This document shows, in pieces, positions 7,918-15,761 of a stretch of 64,000 nucleotides of DNA. Both the position numbers and the translations under genes were made by a program. Numbering within the stretch: position 1 is the stretch's first letter; every line of letters begins with the position of its first letter. Source of the stretch: Fodinicola acaciae (GTDB lineage: Bacteria; Actinomycetota; Actinomycetes; Mycobacteriales; HKI-0501); contig NZ_WOTN01000004.1 in NCBI RefSeq assembly GCF_010993745.1, forward strand, positions 310,001 through 374,000. The letters run 5' to 3'. The notes under the pieces were generated by a model, which saw only the letters and a list, made by a program, of their open reading frames with translations, did not search any database and was not told the origin of the DNA.

Positions 7918-8814
7918 GTGATTACCCCGCTTGACCTCACCGTCGCCGGCTGGGAGCTGGCCGCGCGCGGCTGGCCGGTTTTCATGCTCGGCCGGTCCAA
8001 GCGACCCGTCGCCAACTGCCCGGACTGCCGGCCCGGCGCCACCGACGGGCACGACCCGGAGCACTGCGACTGCCTGACCTGTCACGGCTTCTACGCCGCC
8101 ACCGTCAACCCGGCCACGATTGCCGCCATCGTGCGCGCCGTACCCGGCGGCCAGCTGGCCGTACGGACCGGCACCCGCGCCGGCCTGGTGGTGGTCGACG
8201 TGGACCCCGCACACGGCGGCATGGCCAGCCTCACGCGGCTGATCGATACCGGCCTGGCCACACCGACCGCGCGCGTGATCACCGGAACCGGCGGCCACCA
8301 CCTGTACTACCGCCACCCCGGACAGCCAGTGCTGTCCCGGCCGCTGCCTGGATATCCCGGCATCGACATCAAAGCCGATGGCGGCTACGTCGTGGCTCCG
8401 CCGTCCACGAATCGACGGACCGGCCGGTCATACACCTGGGTGACGGACGGTCGCGCGGTAGAGGAGATGCCCCCGCCGCTGATCTCCGCGTGCCTGAGCC
8501 AGCAGCGGCCAGAACCGACACTGAATGCCGCCTCAGATGTCGCGGTGCGCACCGTTGCGGCGGGGGGCATCTCTTACCCCGGCAGGCTGCTGGACAGCCA
8601 CCTGGACGCCGTGCGCCGCGCACCGGTTGGCAAACGCCGTACGACGCTCTATGGCGCCGCGCGTGGCGTGGCCCGGATGGTCGCGGCCGGAGCGATCAGC
8701 CATACCGACGCCGTGGCCGCGCTGACCAAGGTAGGCCGGGAAGTCGAGCAGTCCGAGCGGGAGATCTGCGCGGCGATCGCCGGCGGATTCCGCGACGAGA
8801 CGGCAGCGGCATGA
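7918..8814 (+). CDS. Bifunctional DNA primase/polymerase (Prim-Pol)
   Basis: 298 residues from GTG 7918 preceded by AGGAGGAG. Features of the archaeo-eukaryotic primase superfamily Prim-Pol domain: N-terminal WELAARGWPVFML, a Cys cluster (residues 34, 37, 50, 52, 55; possible zinc finger), the catalytic DxD in GLVVVDVDP (Asp94, Asp96), the nucleotide-binding TGTGGHHLYY (His127/128), and GIDIKADGGYVVAPPS (Asp150). It probably primes and starts element replication instead of a RepSA initiator. Tightly coupled downstream to a mini zinc-finger gene and the DUF3631-type ATPase, forming a replication cassette. Confidence 0.85.
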   Translation: MITPLDLTVAGWELAARGWPVFMLGRSKRPVANCPDCRPGATDGHDPEHCDCLTCHGFYAATVNPATIAAIVRAVPGGQLAVRTGTRAGLVVVDVDPAHGGMASLTRLIDTGLATPTARVITGTGGHHLYYRHPGQPVLSRPLPGYPGIDIKADGGYVVAPPSTNRRTGRSYTWVTDGRAVEEMPPPLISACLSQQRPEPTLNAASDVAVRTVAAGGISYPGRLLDSHLDAVRRAPVGKRRTTLYGAARGVARMVAAGAISHTDAVAALTKVGREVEQSEREICAAIAGGFRDETAAA

Positions 8815-9008
8815 CCAGGGCCAGCTGCAAACGCGCGAGCGGTCTGGATTGGCGCGACCGCAGCCACTGGGGAGGCGGACGGACGTTGCCCTGCTGGCAT
8901 TGCGGACGACCGGCGTTCTGCCGCGACGACACCGGCCGGCCGGCACACAAGACCTGCGCCGAGCAAATCACCAGCGACCTAACCGAACGGCGGGAGATCA
9001 CCGCATGA
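8811..9008 (+). CDS. Mini zinc-finger protein in replication cassette
   Basis: A 65-residue product whose ATG overlaps the primase stop (ATGA) and whose stop overlaps the next start (ATGA). It contains CWHC-(x5)-C-(x11)-C (CWHCGRPAFCRDD, then KTCAEQ), a plausible four-cysteine zinc finger. Perfect coupling on both sides between primase and ATPase argues that it is translated and could bridge or regulate the two. No named family. Confidence 0.6.
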   Translation: MTRASCKRASGLDWRDRSHWGGGRTLPCWHCGRPAFCRDDTGRPAHKTCAEQITSDLTERREITA

Positions 9009-10156
9009 CCAAGACAACGACCGGCGTCGAAATGCTCGACGCCATTCGTACGGCCGTCACCCGGTACGTAGTGATGCCGAGTCCGGCGACCACCGATGCC
9101 GTCACACTGTGGATCGCCGCAACGCACGCTCAACCGGCCTGGGCTCACGCCCCGCGGCTTGTCATCCGTGGCCCGGAACGGCGCTGCGGAAAGTCCCGGC
9201 TGCTCGATGTCGTCGAGGCCCTGAGCCGCGACCCGCTGCTGACCGTCAACGCGTCCGCCGCTGCTGTTTATCGGTCCGTGAGCGTTGATCCGCCGGTCAT
9301 CCTGGTCGATGAGGCTGACACGATTTTCGGTGCCAAGGCTGAGGGAAACGAAGACTTGCGGGGCCTGCTCAACGCTGGTCATCAGCGCAATCGGCCGGCC
9401 GTGCGGTACGACGCTGCGACCAATAGCGTGCAGCACCTGGAAACGTTCGCGATGGCCGCGCTCGCTGGCATCGGCCAGATGCCCGACACCATCGAAGACC
9501 GCGCCATCATCGTGCGGATGCGCCGCCGCGCGGCCGGTGAGGACGTGGCGACCTTCCGGTACAAGCGCGACCGCCAGCCGCTGCGCGCGTTCGCGACCAA
9601 ACTGACCAACTGGCTGCGGGCCGACCTGAAAGCCCTTGAACGCATTGAGCCAGAAATGCCGATCGAAGACCGCGCCGCTGACACCTGGGAACCGCTGGTG
9701 ATCGTCGCCGACCACGCCGGAGGGGACTGGCCGGAGCGTGCCCGTACGGCCGCCAAGACGCTCACGCAGCAGGCCAGCGACGACGGCCAGGTCTCTGACA
9801 GGGTGCGGCTGCTGGCCGATTGTCGTACCGCTTTTGGCGTCGACACGGCGCTTTCCACGGCCGCACTGCTGGATCGGCTCAAAGCCAACCCAGAAGCGCC
9901 ATGGAGCGAGTACGGGCCGAACGGCCTGACCGCGATGCGGTTGGGAAACATCCTGCGCGAGTACGAGATTCGGTCCGGCAACATCCGGTTCCCGGACGGA
10001 AAACAGGCCAAGGGCTATCAGCGCGTCGACTTCAACGACGCCTGGAAACGGTACTGCCCCCGCGCGCTCGCAGCTGTTCCGGATGCCACTTCCGGAGGGG
10101 ACGCCGTCCAAGCCGTCCCAGCATCATTTTCGCAGGTCAGGGCTGGGACGCCTTAA
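9005..10156 (+). CDS. DUF3631-type AAA ATPase/helicase of the replication module
   Basis: 383 residues from ATG 9005, overlapping the preceding stop. Walker A GPERRCGKS (residues 56-64) and Walker B VILVDEAD (98-105) are clear, followed by a sensor-like MAALAGIGQMPDTIEDRAIIVRMRRR. The C-terminal part (residues 200-350) includes the DUF3631-like region WEPLVIVADHAGGDWPERAR and a small HTH-like end (LGNILREYEIRSGNIRF). In AICEs and phages DUF3631 ATPases accompany Prim-Pol and are taken as replicative helicases or initiators. The last coding bases already contain copies of the repeat that fills the next intergenic region. Confidence 0.8.
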   Translation: MTKTTTGVEMLDAIRTAVTRYVVMPSPATTDAVTLWIAATHAQPAWAHAPRLVIRGPERRCGKSRLLDVVEALSRDPLLTVNASAAAVYRSVSVDPPVILVDEADTIFGAKAEGNEDLRGLLNAGHQRNRPAVRYDAATNSVQHLETFAMAALAGIGQMPDTIEDRAIIVRMRRRAAGEDVATFRYKRDRQPLRAFATKLTNWLRADLKALERIEPEMPIEDRAADTWEPLVIVADHAGGDWPERARTAAKTLTQQASDDGQVSDRVRLLADCRTAFGVDTALSTAALLDRLKANPEAPWSEYGPNGLTAMRLGNILREYEIRSGNIRFPDGKQAKGYQRVDFNDAWKRYCPRALAAVPDATSGGDAVQAVPASFSQVRAGTP

Positions 10157-10241
10157 AACCGTGGGACGGCTAAGCCGTCCCAGCAAAACAAGCCGTCCCA
10201 GGGCTGACCTGCGGAAACGACCCTGGGACGGCTTGGACGGC
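10110..10241. repeat. Iteron-like CCGTCCCAG repeat cluster, candidate origin or excision control site
   Basis: At least six copies of AGCCGTCCCAG-type sequence in both orientations: 10110-10122, 10142-10150 (-), 10161-10171 (-), 10172-10184, 10190-10203, 10221-10234 (-), and a partial at 10235-10241. 10163-10170/10174-10181 form a tight hairpin; 10190-10203/10221-10234 form a perfect 14-bp inverted repeat. It sits between the DUF3631-type ATPase gene and xis. Confidence 0.65.
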
Positions 10242-10292
10242 ACATCCCCTCAGACATCGCCAGATCGACTACTCATCAGCGGGAGATGACAC

Positions 10293-10514
10293 ATGTTTTC
10301 CGAGCAGCAGACCGGTCGTCGGATCGTCCTCACCGTCGAGGAGGCAGCCGAACAGCTTGGCATCGGCCGCACGCTGATGTACGCGCTCGTCAAGAGCGGC
10401 GAAGTGGAGTCAGTGAGCATCGGCCGGCTTCGCCGCATCCCCAACGACGCTCTCCATTCCTACGTCGATCGCATGCGCGGCATCATGAGCAACGCCGCTG
10501 GAAAGGTGGCGTGA
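10293..10514 (+). CDS. xis: Excisionase (Xis), MerR-like HTH
   Basis: 73 residues from ATG 10293 with GGGAG about 9 nt upstream. The sequence shows the short excisionase/helix-turn-helix domain: VLTVEEAAEQLGIGRTLMYALVKSGEVESVSIGRLRRIPNDALHSYV. It is 3 bp from the integrase start, the standard AICE xis-int pair. The protein should bind and bend att DNA to favour excision. A repeat cluster lies directly upstream and may control it. Confidence 0.9.
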   Translation: MFSEQQTGRRIVLTVEEAAEQLGIGRTLMYALVKSGEVESVSIGRLRRIPNDALHSYVDRMRGIMSNAAGKVA

Positions 10515-10517
10515 TCG

Positions 10518-11762
10518 ATGGCAAACACCCGTCGCCCGAATGGCAGTTCAAGCATTTACCTCGGCAAGAATGGCAATTGGCACGGCCGCGTCACGGTCGG
10601 TGTGAAGGACAACGGAAAGCCTGACCGGCGGCATATCGAGCGCAAAACTCAGGCATCGGTCATCAAGGCTGTACGCCAGCTGGAGAAAGAGCGCGACGCC
10701 GGCCGCGTACGTAAGCCTGGAAAGCTGTGGACGGTCGCAGAATGGTTAACGCACTGGGTGGAGACAATCGCGGCAACGCACGTCCGCGAAAACACGCTGG
10801 CCGGATATCGCGTGGCTGTGAACATCCATTTGATTCCGGGAATCGGCGCGCACCGACTCGCGAAGCTGGAGCCGGAGCACCTTGAAAAGTTGTACGCGCG
10901 CATGATGAGGAACGGCAGCGCGGCCGGTACGGCACACCAGGCGCATCGAACGATTCGTACGGCGTTGAACGAGGCGATGCGGCGTGGACACGTCACGCGC
11001 AATGTCGCGACTCTCGCCAAGGCACCCCGGCCAGGTGACGTTGAAGTCGAGCCGTACTCGGTTGATGAAGTGAAACGCCTGCTTGAGGCGGCCGGCCGCG
11101 ACCGGAACAGCGCTCGGTGGGCCGTGGCGCTGGCTCTCGGCCTGCGCCAGGGCGAAGCGCTCGGTTTGAAGTGGTCGGATGTCGACCTGGAAACGGGGAC
11201 GTTGGTGGTACGGCGCGCTCGACAGCGTCCCCGCTGGAAGCACGGATGCGTCACGCCGTGCGGCAAGAAGTTCGGCGGCTACTGTCCCGATCGTCGGCCG
11301 CTCCGAACGGAGACGGCTGATACGAAGTCGCGCGCGGGTCGCCGGAGCATGGGCCTGCCGGACGCGTTGATAGCCCTTCTGCGTACCCATCGCGCGGAGC
11401 AGGAAGCAGAACGGGCCAAGGCAGGCCAGCTGTGGACTGAGGGAGGTTGGTTGTTCGCCACGCCGACCGGCGGCCCGCTGAATCCGCGCACCGACTGGTC
11501 GGACTGGAAGCGGCTGGTCGCGAGAGCCGGTCTGCGTGACGCGCGGCTGCATGATGCGAGGCACACGGCCGCGACCGTACTTCTCATCCTCGGCGTATCC
11601 GACCGGGCCGTGATGGGGATCATGGGCTGGTCGGATTCCGGCATGGCGAAGCGCTACCAGCACATCACCGCGCCAGTCCGACAGGACATCGCACGGCGGG
11701 TCGGCGCGATGCTCTGGAGCGTGGGCGAGAGCCCCGGAACTGAGACGGAGCGAGCCTCGTAG
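10518..11762 (+). CDS. int: Tyrosine-family site-specific integrase
   Basis: 414 residues. N-terminal arm-binding region (residues 1-70), SAM-like core-binding domain (about 71-165), catalytic domain (about 180-395). Catalytic residues visible: Arg210 (LALGLRQGEAL), Lys270 (TKSRAGRR), His345-x2-Arg348 (LHDARHTAATVL), Trp371 (GWSD) and the nucleophile Tyr380 (AKRYQHI). An extra Cys-containing insert (residues 244-256, CVTPCGKKFGGYC) lies between the first Arg and the Lys; such inserts occur in pSAM2-like integrases. The stop codon lies 84 bp from the tRNA-Ser 3' end, its probable attB. Confidence 0.93.
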   Translation: MANTRRPNGSSSIYLGKNGNWHGRVTVGVKDNGKPDRRHIERKTQASVIKAVRQLEKERDAGRVRKPGKLWTVAEWLTHWVETIAATHVRENTLAGYRVAVNIHLIPGIGAHRLAKLEPEHLEKLYARMMRNGSAAGTAHQAHRTIRTALNEAMRRGHVTRNVATLAKAPRPGDVEVEPYSVDEVKRLLEAAGRDRNSARWAVALALGLRQGEALGLKWSDVDLETGTLVVRRARQRPRWKHGCVTPCGKKFGGYCPDRRPLRTETADTKSRAGRRSMGLPDALIALLRTHRAEQEAERAKAGQLWTEGGWLFATPTGGPLNPRTDWSDWKRLVARAGLRDARLHDARHTAATVLLILGVSDRAVMGIMGWSDSGMAKRYQHITAPVRQDIARRVGAMLWSVGESPGTETERAS

Positions 11763-11796
11763 AGGCAAATGAGACGAAAACTGAGACGGAACGGCA

Positions 11797-11834
11797 AAAC
11801 GCCGGTCACCCCCGTTGGGAGGTGACCGGCGTTT
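11797..11834. terminator. Terminator between integrase and tRNA-Ser
   Basis: A perfect 14-bp stem (11797-11810 with 11821-11834), 10-nt loop, with AAA/TTT at the base. It can end both int transcription (+) and tRNA transcription (-). Confidence 0.85.
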
Positions 11835-11845
11835 GTGCTGGTCAG

Positions 11846-11935
11846 TGGCGGTGGTGGTGGGATTTGAACCCACGGAGGGCGTGAACCCTCACACGCTTTC
11901 GAGGCGTGCTCCTTCGGCCGCTCGGACACACCACC
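11846..11935 (-). tRNA. tRNA-Ser(CGA), AICE attachment site
   Basis: Read on the minus strand: acceptor GGTGGTG pairs with CACCACC, U8-G9, a long variable arm (class II), anticodon loop CTCGAAA giving CGA, T-arm GTGGG-TTCAAAT-CCCAC, discriminator G and encoded CCA (11846-11848). All are normal for serine tRNA. The 3' half faces the integrase, so this is the reconstituted attR/attB side of the element. Confidence 0.95.
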
Positions 11936-12002
11936 GCCAAGAATGATACCGAGCGGCATGGCCTCGACTGCAGACAGGGGCCGGTGCTGGGATCATGGCG
12001 GC

Positions 12003-12788
12003 ATGGCTGACCGCGGTCCGACCGAATGCTGGCTCACCGACATGGACGGCGTGCTCGTCCACGAAGGCGTCGCCGTGCCGGGTGCCGGCGAGTTTTTGCG
12101 GCTGTTGAGGGAGACCGAGCGGCGTTTCCTGGTGCTGACGAACAACTCGATCTACACGCCGCGCGATCTGCACGCCAGGCTGCAGCGGTCCGGCCTGGAC
12201 GTGCCGGCGGACAACATCTACACGTCGGCGCTGGCGACGGCGCAGTTTCTGGACACACAGCGGCCGAATGGTACGGCGTTCGTGATCGGTGAGGCGGGGC
12301 TCACGACCGCCCTGCACGAGATCGGGTACGTGCTGACCGACACCGACCCGGACTACGTCGTGCTCGGCGAGACGCGGACATACAGCTTCTCGTCCATCAC
12401 CCAGGCCATCCGCCTGATCGACAACGGGGCGCGGTTCATCGCGACCAACCCCGATCCGATCGGGCCGTCCAACGAGGGCTCACTGCCCGCCACCGGCTCG
12501 GTCGCCGCGCTGATCACCAAGGCGACCCGTGTCGAGCCGTACTTCGTCGGCAAGCCCAACCCGCTGATGATGCGCAGCGCGCTCAACACCGTGCAGGGCC
12601 ACAGCGAGACGACCGCGATGATCGGCGACCGGATGGACACCGACGTGATCGCCGGCATCGAGGCGGGCCTGGAGACGATCCTGGTGCTCACCGGCGTCAC
12701 CGCGAAAGCGGAGGTGGAACGCTTTCCCTATCGGCCGTCCCGGGTGATCGCCTCGATCGCCGACCTCATCGACGAGGTCAGACCTTAG
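12003..12788 (+). CDS. HAD-IIA family phosphatase (NagD-like)
   Basis: 261 residues from ATG 12003. Motif I is LTDMDGVLV (nucleophile Asp13, acid/base Asp15), motif II LVLTNNS, then KPNPLMM with the motif III lysine and motif [15 protein letters not shown]. The C2-type cap between motifs II and III marks the NagD/pyridoxal-phosphate-phosphatase subgroup, which dephosphorylates small sugar or nucleotide phosphates. The true substrate cannot be read from sequence. No clear ribosome-binding site precedes 12003; an upstream in-frame start at 11943 would run into the tRNA 5' flank, so leaderless translation is possible. It converges on the next gene with an 11-bp overlap. Confidence 0.8.
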   Translation: MADRGPTECWLTDMDGVLVHEGVAVPGAGEFLRLLRETERRFLVLTNNSIYTPRDLHARLQRSGLDVPADNIYTSALATAQFLDTQRPNGTAFVIGEAGLTTALHEIGYVLTDTDPDYVVLGETRTYSFSSITQAIRLIDNGARFIATNPDPIGPSNEGSLPATGSVAALITKATRVEPYFVGKPNPLMMRSALNTVQGHSETTAMIGDRMDTDVIAGIEAGLETILVLTGVTAKAEVERFPYRPSRVIASIADLIDEVRP

Positions 12789-13455
12789 GCTCCGGGATCG
12801 CCTCGCAGAAGGCGGTGACGGCCGAGACGAACTCGGTCGGGTCGGGTTGGTGGAGCAGCGGGCCGGCCTTGGGCAGCACGCGGAAGGTCGCGCCGGGGAT
12901 GCCGAAGGCGAGCGCCTTTCCAGCACGTACGCCAGCGCGGTCGCGGCCGCCGGCAAGCACCAGCGTCGGCGCGGTGACCCGGACGAGCAGCGGACGGAAG
13001 TCGGCGGTGCCGATCTCGCGCCAGCCGGCCATCAGCGCGGCGCGCGGATAGCCGGGTCGGGTGAGCCGGCGGGTCGGAGTGGCGTGCATGACAGCCGTAC
13101 GCATCCGATACGCGGCCGGGCTCGGCCGAGCGGTGGCGCTGGCCAGGATCAGGCCGCGTACGCGGTCAGGATGGTCGACGGCCAATTGCAGCGCCACCAT
13201 CGCGCCGAGCGACAGGCCACAGACAAAAGCCGGACCGCGGTCGGTGCCGATCAGGTCGGCGACGAAACTCGCGGCGTCGTCGAAGCGAAACGGACCGCGC
13301 CCGCTGAAACCGCCGAACCCCGGCAACTCCGGTGCCACCACGTGAAAATCCCGGGTGAAGGCGTCGAGATTCCACATCTCGGGCCCGGAACCGAGGCTGG
13401 GGAGCAACACCAGCGTCGCGTTCGTCGGCTTGCCGCTCCTGATGACCTCGACCAC
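12778..13455 (-). CDS. Alpha/beta hydrolase
   Basis: 225 residues from GTG 13455. Oxyanion region [13 protein letters not shown], nucleophile elbow GLSLG (Ser82), acid in [11 protein letters not shown] and a C-terminal His in [12 protein letters not shown] complete a normal catalytic triad. It resembles the 3-oxoadipate enol-lactonase/haloperoxidase-like group but the substrate is unknown. It is the last gene of a minus-strand operon, 18 bp after tadA. Its end overlaps the HAD gene. Confidence 0.75.
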   Translation of the reverse strand: MVEVIRSGKPTNATLVLLPSLGSGPEMWNLDAFTRDFHVVAPELPGFGGFSGRGPFRFDDAASFVADLIGTDRGPAFVCGLSLGAMVALQLAVDHPDRVRGLILASATARPSPAAYRMRTAVMHATPTRRLTRPGYPRAALMAGWREIGTADFRPLLVRVTAPTLVLAGGRDRAGVRAGKALAFGIPGATFRVLPKAGPLLHQPDPTEFVSAVTAFCEAIPEPKV

Positions 13456-13473
13456 TAGATGACAGTACGCCGT

Positions 13474-13932
13474 TTAGCGGTGGTCGCGGAAAAAGTCGCG
13501 CAGAGAGGCCGCACATTCGGCCTCAAGGACTCCGCCGACCACCTCGGGCCGGTGGTTGAGACGGCGGTCGCGTACGACGTCGAAGAGCGACCCGACCGCA
13601 CCTGCTTTCGGGTCCCAGGCACCGAAAACCAGCCGCTCGACCCGCGCGAGTACGAGCGCGCCGGCGCACATCGTGCATGGCTCGAGGGTGACGACCAGCG
13701 TGCAGCCGGCCAGTCGCCAGCTGCCGAGCACGTCGGCAGCGCGCCGCATCGCGACGATCTCGGCGTGTGCGGTTGGATCACCAGTCGCTTCCCGTTCGTT
13801 GCCGGCAAAGGCGATCTCGGCGCCGGCCGCGTCGAAGACGACCGCGCCGATCGGTACGTCGCCGGTGGCCGATGCGCCGGCGCCGGCCGCCAGCGCGCGC
13901 CGCATCCGCTCCTCGTCCGCGGGCGAGATCAC
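13474..13932 (-). CDS. tadA: tRNA-specific adenosine deaminase TadA
   Basis: 152 residues from GTG 13932, which overlaps the stop of the preceding gene as GTGA. The cytidine/adenosine deaminase zinc site is intact: HAE at 56-58 (PTAHAEIVAM) and PCTMC (Cys86, Cys89). The enzyme converts A34 to inosine in the wobble position of tRNA-Arg(ACG), a tRNA encoded in this same window at 52.8 kb. The open frame extends upstream to 13989 but GTG coupling is the better start. It is coupled to its known actinobacterial associate (next entry). Confidence 0.92.
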   Translation of the reverse strand: MISPADEERMRRALAAGAGASATGDVPIGAVVFDAAGAEIAFAGNEREATGDPTAHAEIVAMRRAADVLGSWRLAGCTLVVTLEPCTMCAGALVLARVERLVFGAWDPKAGAVGSLFDVVRDRRLNHRPEVVGGVLEAECAASLRDFFRDHR

Positions 13933-14621
13933 AGCGTCGCGTTGTCCCGCAGGTCCTCGTATTCCGAGCCGCAACCGGCGCGCTCGCACACGTCGGCGAT
14001 CACGTCGCTGGGCAGCATGCCTTCGTGCGCGACCAACGCGAGCAGCTGGCTGGCGCTGGTGCCGAGGTCGGACAGCAGGCCAGGGTCGCCGACCGGCTCG
14101 CCGGCGCTGGCGGTGCCGCGACCACTCTCGGAGTCGTCGCCGCCATCTTCGTCGGAGTCGCCGCTGTCCCGCTCGGCGACCGCCGCGGCGGCGGCTGGAC
14201 CGGTCGGCCGGTCGGGGTCGGCCTCGTCGAGGTCGTCGAGATCCTCGTCCTCGGCCTCCTCGTCGTCCAGCTCCTGGTCGAGCTCGTCGATCTCGTCCAC
14301 GTCCTCGACCGCCTCGATGCCCGAGCCACGCGCCGGCGTACGCACCGGCTCCAGGTCGGCGAGCAGCGCCGCGCCGACCCGCGACAGCGACGCGAATGCC
14401 GCGTCACTGCCGAAAACCCGGAAATCGTCGTCCTGGTCGAGCCGGAGCACGGCGAGAAACTCGTCCTCGGACTCCACGAAAAGCAGAGCGGTGTCGGCGT
14501 CCGGCGCCGACTCGCGAAGCGCCTCGGCGGCTTCGTCGACATCCTCCACGTCGTCGAGGTCCAGCTCAGCGGCGGTCCAGTCCCCGTCCGTACGCGTCAG
14601 AGCAGCGGCGTAGTACGACAC
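13929..14621 (-). CDS. tRNA adenosine deaminase-associated protein (TIGR03941-type), paralogue 1
   Basis: 230 residues from GTG 14621 with GGGAG 5 nt upstream. The N-terminal part (YYAAALTRTDGDWTAAELD...LLFVESEDEFLAVLRLD) and C-terminal part (LLSDLGTSASQLLALVAHEGMLPSDVIADVCERAG) define the actinobacterial family always found next to tadA. A very acidic linker (about residues 105-170) separates them. The family's role is not known; genomic coupling suggests work with TadA. Homologous over both ends to the gene just upstream. Confidence 0.85.
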   Translation of the reverse strand: MSYYAAALTRTDGDWTAAELDLDDVEDVDEAAEALRESAPDADTALLFVESEDEFLAVLRLDQDDDFRVFGSDAAFASLSRVGAALLADLEPVRTPARGSGIEAVEDVDEIDELDQELDDEEAEDEDLDDLDEADPDRPTGPAAAAAVAERDSGDSDEDGGDDSESGRGTASAGEPVGDPGLLSDLGTSASQLLALVAHEGMLPSDVIADVCERAGCGSEYEDLRDNATL

Positions 14622-14674
14622 AGTTCTCCCTCAGTTCCTGCGGCCCGTACCAATTTAAAGGGGAACTTCGGTGC

Positions 14675-15169
14675 TCATCGGACCGGGCCCAAATCCACCG
14701 CGGTCGAGTATTCCGCGGCGAAGCCGAGCCGGTGCGCGATGGCCGACACCATCTCGTCGGCGTAGAGGTCGAGGTCGGCGAGGATGGCACCGAGCTCCAG
14801 GTCGTTGAGTCCGTAATCGGCGAGAATGCCGCGATCGCCGGCCGGCCACACGTCGCTGAGGTCCTCCGGCTGTTCCTCGCCGAGCAGGTCGAGCAGCTCC
14901 GCGGCGAGGTCGTAGTCGGCGGCGGCGGTCACGTCGGACAACAGGATCCGCGGCTGCTCACCGCTGCCTTCCCGCAGGATCGCGAAAAACTCGTCGTCCA
15001 CGTTCACGATGACGAACGAGCTCGCCGCCGGGTTGCCTTCCGTGAGCGCGTCGATCAGACCGTCCAGGTCGTCGATCAACTCGTCGGAGAGACGCCGCAC
15101 CGACCAGACACCTTCCGTACGCACCACGACGAGCGCGAAGCCCCCGAGCCCGTCGTCCGGTTCGGCCAT
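14675..15169 (-). CDS. tRNA adenosine deaminase-associated protein, paralogue 2
   Basis: 164 residues from ATG 15169. It aligns with paralogue 1 in both domains: GFALVVVRTEGVWSVRRLS and SFVIVNVDDEFFAILREG at the N-terminus, GILADYGLNDLELGAILAD...MVSAIAHRLGFAAEYS at the C-terminus, but without the long acidic linker. The pair is a tandem duplication within the same operon, 53 bp apart. Whether one acts with TadA and the other independently is unknown. Confidence 0.8.
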   Translation of the reverse strand: MAEPDDGLGGFALVVVRTEGVWSVRRLSDELIDDLDGLIDALTEGNPAASSFVIVNVDDEFFAILREGSGEQPRILLSDVTAAADYDLAAELLDLLGEEQPEDLSDVWPAGDRGILADYGLNDLELGAILADLDLYADEMVSAIAHRLGFAAEYSTAVDLGPVR

Positions 15170-15171
15170 GA

Positions 15172-15423
15172 TCAGGCGATGCGCTTGCGCTGAGCGATGA
15201 TCTCGCGCAGCCGGTCGACCCTGGCTCGCCGCTGCGCCACCCGCGCGCGCAGGGACTGCGCCTCCGCCATCTCGGCGAGCAGCTGCGCGCGCCGCCGGTG
15301 CCGCTCCGGGTCCAGTCGCTGCAAGCTCCAGGAGGGCATGGTGAAACCGGGCATGGAAAAACCCTGCCGAGAAGACTCGCCGCGGTCAAGCGATCGCGCG
15401 GATTTTCCCCGCCGGGGACTCAT
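15172..15423 (-). CDS. Small basic hypothetical protein
   Basis: An 83-residue protein (ATG 15423, overlapping the previous stop as ATGA; a start four codons earlier is possible). Rich in Arg and Ser with a C-terminal predicted coiled helix (ERHRRRAQLLAEMAEAQSLRARVAQRR, by parts) and a repeat-like GFSMPGFTMPSW. Two bases separate it from paralogue 2. Likely nucleic-acid- or protein-binding; family unknown. Confidence 0.6.
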   Translation of the reverse strand: MSPRRGKSARSLDRGESSRQGFSMPGFTMPSWSLQRLDPERHRRRAQLLAEMAEAQSLRARVAQRRARVDRLREIIAQRKRIA

Positions 15424-15761
15424 CTGTTCACCCACGTCGACACGATGAGTACGACCACCAATGCGGCCAGTGCGGATCCGGACATCAGCGCCGAACCCAC
15501 CGCGACGCCGCGGTCACCCAACCGCAACAACAACCAGGCCGCCGCGCTCAGGATCGCGATGGTCACGGCGAGTCCGGCGGTCAGCGCGGTCGGGGTCCAG
15601 CTGATCGCGACCGTCTCCAGCACGTACAACAGCAGCGTGCCGCCGAAGCCGGCGGCCACCAGCCCGGCGCGGATCGGCCGGGTCTCGCGATAGCCCGGCG
15701 GCCGGTACGCGACCGCCGGATGGTGCTGCTGCGGAAAACTAGGATCCGCTGATTCGGACAC
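15420..15761 (-). CDS. Small integral membrane protein
   Basis: 113 residues from GTG 15761, chosen because GGAGAGG lies 6 nt upstream; a GTG at 15776 is possible. After a Pro-rich cytosolic N-terminus there are three membrane segments (AGLVAAGFGGTLLLYVLETVAISW; ALTAGLAVTIAILSAAAWLLLRL; AVGSALMSGSALAALVVVLIV). It overlaps the creatininase gene by 23 bp and the next gene by 4 bp, so it is firmly in the operon. Function unknown. Confidence 0.65.
   Translation of the reverse strand: MSESADPSFPQQHHPAVAYRPPGYRETRPIRAGLVAAGFGGTLLLYVLETVAISWTPTALTAGLAVTIAILSAAAWLLLRLGDRGVAVGSALMSGSALAALVVVLIVSTWVNR

Larger units (their letters stand above)
1..11845. mobile_element. Actinomycete integrative and conjugative element (AICE), left end outside window
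   Basis: A contiguous set of AICE functions runs up to the 3' end of a tRNA-Ser gene: regulator, SpdB-like protein, TraB/FtsK translocase, SSB, Prim-Pol, DUF3631-type ATPase, excisionase and tyrosine integrase, nearly all on the plus strand and often ATGA-coupled. The integrase stop lies 84 bp from the tRNA 3' end, the usual arrangement when the tRNA is attB. I searched the first 2 kb by eye for a second copy of the tRNA 3' segment and found none, so attL should lie left of position 1. A single FtsK-like transfer protein with no relaxase or type IV secretion genes is the hallmark of AICEs, which move double-stranded DNA. Prim-Pol plus DUF3631 replaces the RepSA initiator of pSAM2-like elements. 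Confidence 0.85.

Noticed and set aside
10083-10289. 68-residue plus-strand frame after the DUF3631-type ATPase gene
   Set aside because: Lies in the repeat cluster; its sequence is made of the repeats (SRPSKTSRP), with no ribosome-binding site.
13459-14613. 384-residue plus-strand Ser-rich frame
   Set aside because: The complement of the acidic TadA-associated gene; poly-Ser/Arg arises from antisense of Asp/Glu codons.
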